Origin: an uncultured Clostridia bacterium
GTDB taxonomy: Bacteria > Bacillota > Clostridia > Peptostreptococcales > Anaerovoracaceae
DNA length: 64,000 nt
Assembly (NCBI GenBank): GCA_934278925.1
Contig: CAKQWJ010000003.1
Coordinates: forward strand, 1 to 64,000
Direction: 5' to 3'
Shown here: in pieces, positions 50,455 to 59,264 of the stretch
Layout of the letters: each line of letters starts with the position of its first letter
Numbering within the stretch: position 1 is the first letter of the stretch
Position numbers and translations under genes: made by a program
The notes under the pieces: model-generated
Databases searched by the model: none
The model's input: the letters and a program-made list of their open reading frames with translations, nothing else
Told to the model about the DNA's origin: nothing

Positions 50455-50982
50455 CTATCTGTATGTTTCAATTAAACCGTATGCATCGCCCTTCCGTTTG
50501 TATACCACGTTGGTGGATTCCGTATCCATGTCGAAGTATACGAAGAAATTGTGTCCCAGCATCTCCATCTGAAGAATGGCTTCTTCATAATTCATCGGCT
50601 GCAGCTCGAACTGTTTTCTCTTCACAACAGTGAGATTATCTTCTTCCTCTTCATCATCCGGAATGAACTCGAACTTCAGCGCCTTGTTCTCCTTGTACCG
50701 GGATTCCAGCTTGCCTTTGAATTTCTTCATCTGGCTGGACAGTCGGTCGATGATGAGATCCATTGCCTCGTACACGTTATCCGAAATCTCTTCGGCACGG
50801 AACAGTGTCTGCTTGGTATTGATGGTTGCTTCCAACTTCGTCTTGTCCTTGAACTTCGAAACAATCACATTCGCAGTAACATCTTCATCGAAGAACTTCT
50901 CTAATTTCGAAAACTTCTTCTCGATGTTGTCCTGCAGACGCTCACTCGGCTTATAATTCTTCGCTGTAATCATAACCTTCAT
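50455..50982 (-). CDS. hpf: Long-form ribosome hibernation promoting factor
   Basis: This 175-residue protein has the N-terminal RaiA/HPF domain (MKVMITAKNYKPSERLQDNIEKK...) and the C-terminal dimerisation domain (VVKRKQFELQPMNYEEAILQMEMLGHNFFVYFD) that produces 100S ribosome dimers in stationary phase. The start at 50982 follows AAAGGAGGT; a long upstream open frame is not coding. A TATAAT box at 51019-51014 may be its -10. It is a single-gene unit. Confidence 0.96.
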   Translation of the reverse strand: MKVMITAKNYKPSERLQDNIEKKFSKLEKFFDEDVTANVIVSKFKDKTKLEATINTKQTLFRAEEISDNVYEAMDLIIDRLSSQMKKFKGKLESRYKENKALKFEFIPDDEEEEDNLTVVKRKQFELQPMNYEEAILQMEMLGHNFFVYFDMDTESTNVVYKRKGDAYGLIETYR

Positions 50983-51054
50983 AGTTGTGACCTCCTTTAA
51001 TTGGGTTAATTGAATTATACCACATCTCTCCGAAAATGTATTGTCATTTCCAAA

Positions 51055-51102
51055 TAAAAAAAGTGACGCGGCGGAGAACTTTTTGTGTTCCCACCGGTCA
51101 CC
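51055..51102 (-). terminator. Terminator after the MBL-fold hydrolase gene
   Basis: GTGAC and GTCAC enclose a second stem, CGGTGGGAAC / GTTCTCCGCCG, and are followed by eight U on the minus strand. Confidence 0.82.
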
Positions 51103-51143
51103 TTTTGTTTCATTGAATTTGTTTTTGCCGCAGCCGAATGTGG

Positions 51144-51827
51144 CTATTTCGCATTCTTTGTATTGCTCAGTTTCTCCATCTCGCCGATGCTCATGAACTT
51201 CTTGGTCATGTTCTGCGGCTGGAGAACCACTACTTTGGCCGGATAATTCTCGTCCAGGTCCAGGGTGTTCAGAGAATTCACCCACACGCCGGAAAGGCGC
51301 AGGGTATAATCGTATACGGTGCCCAGCTCCGGCAGATCGAATTCGCTCTCTACGCTCTTGTAATGCATCGGAATGGTATGTCTGGCATCCAAATCCACGG
51401 TAAGCTGTGCCGCCTGTGCCGCATCCAGGGTGTAAACGCCGCCTACCGGAATCAGCAGTGCATCCACCTGATACAGCTGTCCCATCTGCTCGTCCGTCAG
51501 CTCGCAGCCCAGGTCACCCAGGTGTGCCACCCTCTGAGTCTTGGTCTCGATGATATGAATCTTGTTCTTACCGCGTTCGGTGCCGTTCTTCTCATCGTGG
51601 AACGTATCGATGGTGGTAATCTTAAACGGAGAAGCCACGGTTTTTACGATTTCCACGTTGTCTACAGCATTGTGGTCGTCATGCTCATGGCTCTTCAGAA
51701 CCTCGTTGGCCTTCTCCCGAACCGGAGCCAGTCCCGGGATGCAATCGTCCTGATACGGATCGATAATGATGGAATATCCACCTTCTTCAATTTTGAAACA
51801 CGAATGTCCAATCCATGTAATTTTCAT
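51144..51827 (-). CDS. MBL-fold metal-dependent hydrolase
   Basis: The 227-residue cytoplasmic protein belongs to the UPF0173/YtkL-like metallo-beta-lactamase fold family. The metal-binding motif HEHDDHN lies at about residues 47-53, with WIGHSCFKIE at the start and HLGDLGC and IPMHYKSVESEF further on. The substrate is unknown; related proteins are annotated only as hydrolases. It has its own terminator and no clear operon partner. Confidence 0.88.
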   Translation of the reverse strand: MKITWIGHSCFKIEEGGYSIIIDPYQDDCIPGLAPVREKANEVLKSHEHDDHNAVDNVEIVKTVASPFKITTIDTFHDEKNGTERGKNKIHIIETKTQRVAHLGDLGCELTDEQMGQLYQVDALLIPVGGVYTLDAAQAAQLTVDLDARHTIPMHYKSVESEFDLPELGTVYDYTLRLSGVWVNSLNTLDLDENYPAKVVVLQPQNMTKKFMSIGEMEKLSNTKNAK

Positions 51828-51930
51828 AATAACACTCCCTTTACTTCAATTTTCAACACTTATATTAGAATACCCTATTCAGCGCTTTTTTTCAACCGAA
51901 TTCTCTGCCTTTATGGGGTTGGTGCAAAAT

Positions 51931-52698
51931 CTACCGCAGCATCAGCAATGCGCAGTGACCGCCTCGCTTCAATCCATCCCGGCGATGGGAGAAAAACAAG
52001 CTTGGATTTCCGTAGGTACACCGGTCCTGCATGTCGATATGATTCCCGGGAACGCCGGCCGCTTCCAGCACCAGTCGGTTGACGCCGGCGATGGAGACGT
52101 GATATTTATTTTTGACCGTATCGTAGGAAATCATTTCCTCTGCCGGAATATCCATGGCCCGCACCGCATCCACCACATCTCGGTCGCATTCAAAGTATTC
52201 TTTGGAAATGCACGGACCGATCATGGCCACCAGGTCTGCCGGATCCGTTCCGAACTCCGTCTGAAGCTTTCGAACCGCCACTCCGGCAATTTTCTTTACC
52301 GTGCCCCGCCATCCGGCGTGCACCATAGCGATGGCTTTTTTCGCGGGGTCGTACAAATACACGGGCGTGCAATCCGCATGATAAGTTACCAGCGCCACAC
52401 CGGGCACATTGGTCACCATGCCGTCCACGTCCTTCATGCGGGTTCGGAAGAGACCCTGCCCCTTGTTGCGCTCATCCACCCGAACCACGTTGTTGGTATG
52501 GGTCTGGAGACCGATGACCAGATCCTGCATACGGACACCCAGATCCCGACACCATATTTCGTAATTCTTCTTGACATCTTCCGGATCGTCCGGAAGGGTG
52601 AGGCTCAGATTCATGGAATCGTACACCCCGGTGCTGACGCCGCCGGTACGTGTGTTAAAACCAAATACGATATCGTCGCTGTAATCGTTAAAATTCAT
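51931..52698 (-). CDS. pgeF: Purine nucleoside phosphorylase/laccase-domain protein PgeF (YfiH)
   Basis: This 255-residue protein of the YfiH/DUF152 family has the zinc-binding residues in THTNNVV, VTYHADCTPVYL and MVHAGWRGTVKK, plus IGPCISKEYFE. Family members act on purine nucleosides or remove mis-incorporated residues from peptidoglycan precursors; which applies here is unknown. The start at 52698 (MNFNDYSDD) avoids overlap with the pentapeptide gene 21 bases upstream. Confidence 0.9.
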   Translation of the reverse strand: MNFNDYSDDIVFGFNTRTGGVSTGVYDSMNLSLTLPDDPEDVKKNYEIWCRDLGVRMQDLVIGLQTHTNNVVRVDERNKGQGLFRTRMKDVDGMVTNVPGVALVTYHADCTPVYLYDPAKKAIAMVHAGWRGTVKKIAGVAVRKLQTEFGTDPADLVAMIGPCISKEYFECDRDVVDAVRAMDIPAEEMISYDTVKNKYHVSIAGVNRLVLEAAGVPGNHIDMQDRCTYGNPSLFFSHRRDGLKRGGHCALLMLR

Positions 52699-52718
52699 AA
52701 AAAAACAATAATCCTTTC

Positions 52719-53447
52719 CTATTTCGATTGATAATCCACGGCCTGCTGCCGTTCCATAAAAAAGTGAATTCCCTGAGAGGAATCCCGCCACCGGTTTTCT
52801 TCAAACCCGTTGGCCGGTTCCACCCATTTTCCCACTTCGTAATAGAAGTCCGGATCCACCGTGGACTGGGCCCAGTCGTAGGATTTTGTCTCATCAATGC
52901 TCTTGATGGACAGCACCTTCGCTTTATTGCACCGGCAGGTTTCCGCCGTGGCCGATACCCGCTTGGCATCCGCCGGCACCAGCAGCTGCACCACCCGAAG
53001 CTCCGTGCAGCACTTCCAGGCGATGAACGGACCGGTTTCCGGGCACACCATCCGGAAAAATTTCGTATCCTCATTATCCGTTATATCCTCGGTATTGGCA
53101 TATTCAAACAAGGTATGATGGAAATTGGAACCGGAGAAATCCGCTCCCCGGAAATTCATCCACCGGAAATTCGCCTCCCGCACGTCGCAATACAGGAATC
53201 GAATTCCTTCTGTCCGGCACTCCTTGAACCACACGTGATTCAGATTGCATTTTCGAAAGGTGGTTCCGGTCATGTTTACATTGGTAAAAACACTCCACTC
53301 GAAGTCGATGTTTTCCGGAATGTCCCAGCCGGAAATATCCGCATTTTGGATTTCGCACTTCCGAAGATCCAGCGTTTCTTTTCCGTCGTGATTACGGATC
53401 ATCTCCAGAATTTCATCGGTGGTATAGCTCTGTTCCCATGAATTCAT
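52719..53447 (-). CDS. Pentapeptide-repeat protein with DUF5758-like domain
   Basis: The 242-residue product has about ten pentapeptide units in its first half (for example ADISGWDI, VNMTGTTFRKCNL, ANFRWMNFRGADFSG) that should form a right-handed beta helix. A C-terminal domain (FIAWKCCTELRVVQLLVPADAKRVSATAETCRCNKAKVL region) resembles DUF5758. No signal peptide is present. Function is unknown. It is cotranscribed with pgeF by spacing. Confidence 0.82.
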   Translation of the reverse strand: MNSWEQSYTTDEILEMIRNHDGKETLDLRKCEIQNADISGWDIPENIDFEWSVFTNVNMTGTTFRKCNLNHVWFKECRTEGIRFLYCDVREANFRWMNFRGADFSGSNFHHTLFEYANTEDITDNEDTKFFRMVCPETGPFIAWKCCTELRVVQLLVPADAKRVSATAETCRCNKAKVLSIKSIDETKSYDWAQSTVDPDFYYEVGKWVEPANGFEENRWRDSSQGIHFFMERQQAVDYQSK

Positions 53448-53538
53448 CGTTTTCCCTCCCCTCTTCTTCCGTGTATCGGAATATTACATGTAAAGTATAT
53501 TCTGTTTGAGAAGATAAGTCCACCTATTTCGCCCAGCG

Positions 53539-53568
53539 AAAAACCGGAGCCTCCTCGGAAGCCCCGGC
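53539..53568 (-). terminator. Terminator after the NhaC-type transporter gene
   Basis: On the minus strand GCCGGGGCTTCC and AGGCTCCGGT form a mismatched GC-rich stem followed by five U, about 50 bases after the stop codon. Confidence 0.75.
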
Positions 53569-53617
53569 TTGCAAAATGTTTTTTTAGGAAGTCTCGATAT
53601 CTCGCAATGCGATATTC

Positions 53618-55255
53618 TTACGCTTCTGCGTTGGCAACCATGTTCATGCGCGCCTGTCTCTTCTTCATCATGTTCAGGAACAGGAAGAGCAGAACCACAC
53701 CGACAACCAGTCCCGGAATTGCGGACTTGGTGAATCCAACCACGATGTAGGAGATGGTGGAGATAACCAATACGGTAAGTGCATATGGCAGCTGCGTCTC
53801 TACGTGGCTGATGTGGTTGCAGCCGGCACCGGCAGAAGCCATGATAGTGGTGTCGGAAATCGGCGAGCAGTGGTCGCCGCACACGCCGCCGGCCATGCAA
53901 GCGGAGATTACCGGAATCATCATATCCGGACGGGATGCGGTAATTGCCAGTGCAATCGGAATCAGGATTCCGAAAGTTCCCCAAGATGTACCGGATGCAA
54001 AGCCCAGTGCACAGGAGATGACGAAGAGAACCGCCGGAATCAGTGCCATCCAGCTAGCCGGCATCTTCTCAACCATTGCGGCAACGAACGGAGCCAGTCC
54101 CAGGCTGTCGGTCATGCACTTCAAGGACCATGCCAGTGTCAGAACCAGAATTGGGGATACCATCTGCTTAAAGCCTTCCGGAACGCAACCCATGCATTCC
54201 TGGAATGTCAGGACGCGGCGCGCACAGTAGTATACGATGGTAATAATCAGTGCTACCATGCTTCCCAGAGACAAGCTGAGAGCGGCATCACAGCCGGCAA
54301 AAGCGTCTACAAAAGATGTTCCGCTGAAGAATCCGCCGGTGTAAATCATGCCCATCAGGCAGCAGATAATCAGTACGATTACCGGAACGATCAGGTCTGC
54401 GACGTGACCGTTATGGTTCTGAGAAACCTCCTCGTCCTGAGAGGACAGGTTCTCGTGAACGGTGAGCAGGTCGCCGTTCTCAATAGCGTTCTTTTCATAG
54501 ATTGCCATCTTGCTGTAATCAAAGTTCATTGCAACGATGGCGAACATCATCACGATGGTGAACAGCGCATAGAAGTTGTACGGAATCGCGCGGATAAAGA
54601 TGGTCAATCCGTTCTGACCCTGAACGAATCCGGATACTGCTGCCGCCCAGGAAGAGATTGGAGCGATGATGCAGACCGGAGCTGCCGTTGCGTCGATCAG
54701 ATATGCCAGCTTTGCTCTGGAAATATTGAACTTGTCGGACAGCGGCTTCATAACGCTTCCTACGGTCAGGCAGTTGAAGTAGTCATCCACGAAAATCAGG
54801 ATTCCCAGCAGGATGGTGGTGAACTGCGCATGCTGTCTGCTCTTTACCTTGGTGGAAGCCCATTCTCCGAAGGCCGCGGATCCGCCGCTCAGGTTCATCA
54901 TGGCAACGAACATGCCCAGGATTACCAGAAAAATCAGGATTCCTACGTTACCGGCGCTGGACAGGGATGCGATGATGCCGTCCTGTAGCAGGTGGTTCAT
55001 GATGCCGCTGAAGTTAGCACCGGCATACAGCACTGCACCGGTGAAAACGCCGATAAACAGGGAACTGTATACTTCCTTTGTAATCAGCGCCAGCACGATG
55101 GCGATCAGCGGCGGCAGAACCGAGAATCCGGTTGCGTACAGTGCCGGCTTCTTTGCCGTTTCCTCTGCTGCGAAACAAAGTGCCGGCATAGAAGCGATTA
55201 TCAGAATCGCTAGGCCGAAGATGTAATTCAGCCTTGTTCGAATTGAATGTGTCAT
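53618..55255 (-). CDS. NhaC-family transporter, probable lysine permease (LysW type)
   Basis: This 545-residue polytopic protein (about 12 membrane segments) belongs to the NhaC/ion-transporter superfamily; FVDDYFNCLTVGSVMKPL and GGVCGDHCSPISDTTIMAS are typical. The start at 55255 is fixed by GGGAGGA. A lysine riboswitch with terminator lies directly upstream. Comparative studies of the L box placed an NhaC-like family called LysW under it as lysine transporters, so lysine import is more likely than Na+/H+ exchange. The first 35 residues include a signal-peptide-like segment. Confidence 0.85.
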   Translation of the reverse strand: MTHSIRTRLNYIFGLAILIIASMPALCFAAEETAKKPALYATGFSVLPPLIAIVLALITKEVYSSLFIGVFTGAVLYAGANFSGIMNHLLQDGIIASLSSAGNVGILIFLVILGMFVAMMNLSGGSAAFGEWASTKVKSRQHAQFTTILLGILIFVDDYFNCLTVGSVMKPLSDKFNISRAKLAYLIDATAAPVCIIAPISSWAAAVSGFVQGQNGLTIFIRAIPYNFYALFTIVMMFAIVAMNFDYSKMAIYEKNAIENGDLLTVHENLSSQDEEVSQNHNGHVADLIVPVIVLIICCLMGMIYTGGFFSGTSFVDAFAGCDAALSLSLGSMVALIITIVYYCARRVLTFQECMGCVPEGFKQMVSPILVLTLAWSLKCMTDSLGLAPFVAAMVEKMPASWMALIPAVLFVISCALGFASGTSWGTFGILIPIALAITASRPDMMIPVISACMAGGVCGDHCSPISDTTIMASAGAGCNHISHVETQLPYALTVLVISTISYIVVGFTKSAIPGLVVGVVLLFLFLNMMKKRQARMNMVANAEA

Positions 55256-55322
55256 TTTAATCCTCCCATTGTTCTTTTCTCTGCAATACCCTTCTGTTGC
55301 AGATTTCTCATAAAGTGTAAAT

Positions 55323-55361
55323 AAAAAAGCCCTGAATAACGTCTGAAACGTATCCATGGCT
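55323..55361 (-). terminator. Expression-platform terminator of the lysine riboswitch
   Basis: On the minus strand AGCCATGGAT pairs with ATTCAGGGCT with an inner ACGT/ACGT stem, followed by six U. It lies between the riboswitch core and the transporter start, as expected for termination when lysine is bound. Confidence 0.85.
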
Positions 55362-55399
55362 AAGTACTCAAAAAATCTCTTCCTGTACAAATATATACC

Positions 55400-55560
55400 A
55401 TTGATAGCGCTCCACATGTGTGACAGTCCATCGCATATTCTGCGATGTCCCAGGCCTCCGCTGTAGGATGCTTCAGCCTTCGGCGGATTTCCCTTTCCCG
55501 AGTTACCGCATCCTCTGCGTCCGTAACTCCGTACTTTTGATCTCCGCAACCTCTATCGAA
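55400..55560 (-). promoter_or_regulatory. Lysine riboswitch (L box)
   Basis: On the minus strand GATAGAGGTTGCG opens the element and GTGGAGCGCTATC closes it, pairing as P1. Between them lie GGGAAAGG, CCGCCGAAGGCTGAAGC and GGACTGTCACAC, all conserved L-box segments. The length (about 160 nt) and the terminator downstream fit a transcriptional off switch. It lies between its own promoter and an NhaC-type gene. Confidence 0.92.
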
Positions 55561-55586
55561 TCAGGTCTATTCAGTTGACTTACCTT

Positions 55587-55614
55587 ATTATAACTTTTTT
55601 CATGAGTTTGTCAA
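55587..55614 (-). promoter_or_regulatory. Promoter of the riboswitch-transporter transcript
   Basis: On the minus strand TTGACA (55614-55609), a 16-bp spacer and TATAAT (55592-55587), both perfect consensus boxes, with the riboswitch starting about 25 bases later. Confidence 0.88.
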
Positions 55615-55680
55615 CAAATTTTTCAAATTTTTTGTTGTTTTTTACAAATACTTTTTTCAGTACAATTTGTCCATCGCTAT

Positions 55681-55709
55681 TTGCGACAGAATCATTTCTA
55701 TAGTATAAT
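55681..55709 (+). promoter_or_regulatory. Promoter of the L,D-transpeptidase lipoprotein gene
   Basis: TTGCGA (55681-55686), a 17-bp spacer and TATAAT (55704-55709), 35 bases before the ATG at 55744. Confidence 0.78.
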
Positions 55710-55743
55710 TTTAAAACATACGCACATTAATGGAGGATGTTAT

Positions 55744-56718
55744 ATGCCACGCAAAATACGTCGGCGGTTGGTTCCGTTGCTGCTCTGCCTTATGGCGGTT
55801 TTCGCCCTCACCGGCTGCGGCCCGCTGCTGGAGCTGAATCAGAAATACGCCCACCCGGAGATCTGTGTCAACTACGGCACCGCGGTTTCCACGGACATAT
55901 CCGAATACGTGAACATGGACGCCCTGTCCAAGGAAGAACAGAAATACGTAAAGAAGAATTCTTCCGTCGTCTATCATGGGAAAAAGGTTCCCGGCCACAA
56001 ATACGACCGTCCCGGCACCTACCCCCTCACCATCTACTACGAGGATCAGGTCTACCGGAAATACCAAGTGACCATCAAGGATATGGAAAAGCCGAAATTC
56101 AAGAAGACGAAGGACGTCTATATTTTCAAAGATACGGAGCTGACGGAATACGAACTTCAGGATCTGCTAAAAGGAATGTTCAAGGCCACCGACAATTCCG
56201 GAAAGGTGAAGGTGAAGCTCTCCCACGAGAAGATCAACGTCCACAAGGTTCGGGACTACATCGTGCACGCCACCGCCACCGACCCCTACGGCAACGTTTC
56301 CCAGGCGAAAGCCACCTTCCACGTGCAGAAGCCGGCATACGGCGCCATGGGAACCTACGTCTACGTCAGCATCCCGAAGCAAACGCTGACCTATTTCGTC
56401 GACGGTAAAATCAATATGTCCTCGCCGGTGGTTACCGGCACCCAGGGGGTTCACGATACACCTCGGGGAAGTTACTATATCAATTCCATGAGCACCGGCA
56501 CCCGCCTCAAGGGGCAAGGCTATGACGTCACCGTTCAATACTGGATGGCCTTTATCGGCGGTTCTTTCGGAATTCACAGCGCCCAGTGGCGGGGGGCCTT
56601 TGGCGGAAGCATCTATCAGTACGGCGGCTCCCACGGCTGCGTCAACATGCCGGTCTCCGCCGCCGGAGAACTGTTCCAAAAGGTTGACATCGGCACCCCG
56701 GTAATTGTGGGAGATTAA
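55744..56718 (+). CDS. L,D-transpeptidase lipoprotein
   Basis: The 324-residue product has a lipoprotein signal with lipobox LTGC (cysteine near residue 26), an Ig-like beta domain (about 35-200, NYGTAVSTDISEYV ... YIVHATATDPYGNVSQ) and a C-terminal YkuD domain (VYVSIPKQTLTYFVDGK, VTGTQGVHDTPRG, GIHSAQW, GGSHGCVNMP). The catalytic histidine and SHGC cysteine are intact. It is membrane-anchored, unlike the repeat-anchored enzyme at 47 kb. GGAGG precedes the start. It is alone on its transcript and ends at a terminator shared with xpt. Confidence 0.92.
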   Translation: MPRKIRRRLVPLLLCLMAVFALTGCGPLLELNQKYAHPEICVNYGTAVSTDISEYVNMDALSKEEQKYVKKNSSVVYHGKKVPGHKYDRPGTYPLTIYYEDQVYRKYQVTIKDMEKPKFKKTKDVYIFKDTELTEYELQDLLKGMFKATDNSGKVKVKLSHEKINVHKVRDYIVHATATDPYGNVSQAKATFHVQKPAYGAMGTYVYVSIPKQTLTYFVDGKINMSSPVVTGTQGVHDTPRGSYYINSMSTGTRLKGQGYDVTVQYWMAFIGGSFGIHSAQWRGAFGGSIYQYGGSHGCVNMPVSAAGELFQKVDIGTPVIVGD

Positions 56719-56730
56719 AATACGGATTTG

Positions 56731-56772
56731 AAAAAGGAGCTGCTGCAGTGTGCCTACTGCGCAGCTCCTTTT
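56731..56772. terminator. Bidirectional terminator between converging genes
   Basis: AAAAAGGAGCTG and CAGCTCCTTTT form a 10-bp stem with an inner GCAGT/ACTGC stem and U runs on both strands. Confidence 0.9.
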
Positions 56773-56786
56773 GACGATTCGTTTTT

Positions 56787-57359
56787 CTATTGTTCAAATT
56801 CGACGGTTCCGTTCTCCAGGCTCTTGATCTTTGCCATGCTCAGAACATCGTAGCCCTCTTCCCGAAGTGCTTTTCCGCCCGGCTGGAAGGATTTCTCAAT
56901 GCAGATGCCGATTCCGGCAACTTCCGCGCCGGCCTGCCGGCAGATGTCCAGCAGTCCCTGCATGGCCTGCCCGTTCGCCAGGAAATCATCCACGAGAAGC
57001 ACCTTGTCGTTGTCGTTCAGGGCATTCTCGTTTACCACGATATCGTAATAGCGGTCGTGAGTATAGGAATATACCCGGGACTTATAGGTATCCGAATTCA
57101 GGTTCCGGCTCTTGGACTTCTTGGCGAAAACCATCGGTGCGCCGAATTCCTCTGCCGTGATGCTTGCAATGGCAATTCCGGACGCTTCTATGGTTACCAC
57201 CTTGGTAATCTCCCGGTCCCCAAAATGTTCTTTCAGCGCTTTTGCAATCTGACGAATCAGACTGACATCAATCTGATGATTCAGAAAGGTATCTACTTTG
57301 AGGATTTCCCCCGGTGCCACTCTGCCGTCTCTGCGAATCCGTTCTTCCATAAATTCCAT
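56787..57359 (-). CDS. xpt: Xanthine phosphoribosyltransferase
   Basis: This 190-residue enzyme converts xanthine and PRPP to XMP in purine salvage. It has the PRPP-binding motif VLLVDDFLANGQAMQG (about 123-138), VVTIEASGIAIAS and the N-terminal ERIRRDGRVAPGEILKVD typical of Xpt. GGAG precedes the ATG. No purine riboswitch was seen upstream, although many xpt genes have one. It lies downstream of crcB on the same strand, with a separate TACAAT-type -10. Confidence 0.95.
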   Translation of the reverse strand: MEFMEERIRRDGRVAPGEILKVDTFLNHQIDVSLIRQIAKALKEHFGDREITKVVTIEASGIAIASITAEEFGAPMVFAKKSKSRNLNSDTYKSRVYSYTHDRYYDIVVNENALNDNDKVLLVDDFLANGQAMQGLLDICRQAGAEVAGIGICIEKSFQPGGKALREEGYDVLSMAKIKSLENGTVEFEQ

Positions 57360-57474
57360 ATCGACCTAATCTCCTTGTCTTGCCTTATTTCATAAATTGT
57401 TATCATTGTACCACATTCCCATAAACGATGGGATATTGTTTTCGGATTTCTTTCGGTTTTTCGGTTTTTTGCCC

Positions 57475-57840
57475 CTAGGCACCGAACATCCGCTGGGCGA
57501 TGTACACCGCCAGAATTCCAAGGACCAGACTCACCCCCATGTACGTAAGCGCTACGCCGGAAGCGCCGTTCATCATCAAATCGTGATTTTCCAGCGCGAA
57601 GGAAGAGAACGTGGTAAAACCCCCGCAGATTCCCACCTTCAGAAAAAGTACCGTCCGCGGATTCAAGGCCTCCCGGGACGCCAGAGCCGCCACCACCCCG
57701 ATGAGGAACGCTCCCGCAATATTGATGATAAATGTTTTTACCGGAAAACCGCTCTCCGGGTTCATATCCAGAAGTCCCACGAGATATCGGAGCACCGCCC
57801 CCACGAAACCGCCGGCACCCACTACCAGGCATTCAATCAT
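57475..57840 (-). CDS. crcB: Fluoride exporter CrcB/FluC
   Basis: This 121-residue protein with four membrane segments belongs to the CrcB/FluC family of dual-topology fluoride channels. It shows GGFVGAVLRYLVG near the N terminus and GICGGFTTFSSFALEN with the conserved Asn, Thr and Phe residues. The start at 57840 follows GGAAAGGAGAGG. Only one copy is present, so a homodimer is expected. No fluoride riboswitch was recognised upstream. Confidence 0.93.
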   Translation of the reverse strand: MIECLVVGAGGFVGAVLRYLVGLLDMNPESGFPVKTFIINIAGAFLIGVVAALASREALNPRTVLFLKVGICGGFTTFSSFALENHDLMMNGASGVALTYMGVSLVLGILAVYIAQRMFGA

Positions 57841-57860
57841 TGATCCCTCTCCTTTCCAAT

Positions 57861-57891
57861 TAAAAGGAGGCCTCCCAGCGGAAAGCCTCCT
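57861..57891 (-). terminator. Terminator after the TauE-type gene
   Basis: On the minus strand AGGAGGC and GCCTCCT close a 13-base loop and are followed by UUU. It lies between the TauE-type gene and crcB, so crcB probably has its own promoter or depends on read-through. Confidence 0.7.
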
Positions 57892-57941
57892 GAATGTACT
57901 TATTATAGTATCTCGATGGAATCTTTGCAATAGTCTTTGGA

Positions 57942-58883
57942 CTATTCTGCCTTGGCCGGAACGCTTTTGGCTGCCTTCTTTGGCTCCCGGCTCTTCATGT
58001 AGTCCCGGATAAACATGATCGCCGTGTAGAATACCACGGCTACCACGATCCACAGCAGAATGGTCAGCGGCACGTTCTTCACGAACATGTACGCAATCAG
58101 CGCACCCAGAGATCCGAAGGTCGCGTTGGTCAAGGTGGCAATCATATCGTACCGACCGGATTTGATGAATTCCGGGCCGGCGCCAAAGGTCATCAGGAAC
58201 GCACATCCGCCCATCATAATCGGGAATGCGGACTGAACGTTCATGCCCATCATGGAGACCAGTGCAAACGTCGGCGCGTATGCTCCGACACCGATGGTCA
58301 TAAAAGCACCCACGAAGAATTCAACGATAACGGAAATAATCAGTTTGATTCCGTAGATTCCCGTTTCCATTCCAACCAAGCCGAACGGTCCGATCTGGAG
58401 CTGCTTCAATGCCATAACCACGCCGACCACGAGCAGTCCGATGCCCATGCCCAGACGAATTTTTTCCGCATCCATCTTGCTGACCAGGCTGGCACCTACC
58501 TTGGAACCCACGATCATTGCCAACAGCAGGGAGATCAGCGTCAGCTTATCGATTTCCACAAAACCGAAGAAGAGGAATGCCTCCAGCAGCACCGGAATGG
58601 TGTCGCCCACATTCAGCGTTCCCGGAATATACATGTCATCCACGGAGCCTTTGATTTTATATGCACCGGTGGAAGTGGCGTAAGAACCGATTCCCAGCAC
58701 ATCGAAGAAGTTTGCGATAAATGCCACAACGGAGTTGAATGCAAGATGCTTCTTTTCTTTCTCCCATCTCGCCTGTCCCTCTGCTGTGGAACGAATCTTC
58801 GGAATGCTCCGCGCCAGCAGAATTGCGGTAAACACAATTCCAACAATACACAATGCTTTCATTAAAGTGATAGTATTCATCAA
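57942..58883 (-). CDS. TauE/SafE family membrane exporter
   Basis: This 313-residue protein with about eight to nine membrane segments matches the TauE/SafE (DUF81) family of putative sulfite or organosulfur anion exporters. Family-like blocks are GSKVGASLVSKMD, GVGAYAPTFALVSMMGM and GPEFIKSGRYDM. The segment at about residues 50-90 (FFDVLGIGSYATSTGAYKI) is typical of a longer subfamily. AGGAGGG precedes the start. The substrate cannot be deduced. An operator-like palindrome overlaps its promoter. Confidence 0.85.
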   Translation of the reverse strand: MMNTITLMKALCIVGIVFTAILLARSIPKIRSTAEGQARWEKEKKHLAFNSVVAFIANFFDVLGIGSYATSTGAYKIKGSVDDMYIPGTLNVGDTIPVLLEAFLFFGFVEIDKLTLISLLLAMIVGSKVGASLVSKMDAEKIRLGMGIGLLVVGVVMALKQLQIGPFGLVGMETGIYGIKLIISVIVEFFVGAFMTIGVGAYAPTFALVSMMGMNVQSAFPIMMGGCAFLMTFGAGPEFIKSGRYDMIATLTNATFGSLGALIAYMFVKNVPLTILLWIVVAVVFYTAIMFIRDYMKSREPKKAAKSVPAKAE

Positions 58884-58941
58884 TAATCCCTCCTAATTAT
58901 TAATTCTATTCTCCGGGCACTACCTGCAATTACCCACCGGA

Positions 58942-58984
58942 GAAGTCAACTTCACTAGTATAACAGAAGTCGACTAATTTTTAA
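58942..58984 (-). promoter_or_regulatory. Promoter and palindromic operator candidate of the TauE-type gene
   Basis: On the minus strand TTAAAA (58984-58979), 16 bases, and TATACT (58962-58957). The palindromes GAAGTCAACTTC (58942-58953) and AGTCGACT (58968-58975) flank the -10 box and share GAAGTC. A further hairpin CTCCGG/CCGGAG (58911-58916, 58937-58942) lies in the leader. The remaining gap to 59264 shows only a hairpin near 59190 and a TATAAT at 59157-59162 for the plus-strand gene. Confidence 0.5.
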
Positions 58985-59264
58985 CGCAAGGACGGAAATC
59001 TGTACTTGCGGATATTGGGGGGATATTTTTACATTTTTTCATATTTTTATAAATTGCTTTTCACGCTTTTATAGAACTGCCGGAAGTCGATGCCGAGTGT
59101 AACAATTTTTTATCAAAAATACACAAATGGATATGTTCGAATTCGGCGCAATCGTGTATAATTGTCCAGTGATTTTATGACATACAGATCTGTGCTTCTC
59201 CGAGAAGTGCAGTACTTCATGTTATACAGTACAGTTTTTGTTGAAAGAAAGAGGAGGGTTCACA

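Noticed and set aside
53804..54988. 394-codon plus-strand frame antisense to the NhaC-type gene
   Set aside because: Low-complexity Gly/Gln/Asn/His composition, no start signal, and complete overlap with a clear 12-segment transporter.
57360..57474. Purine riboswitch upstream of xpt
   Set aside because: The gap is only about 115 bases, and the conserved purine-aptamer loops could not be found; only a -10-like TACAAT is visible.
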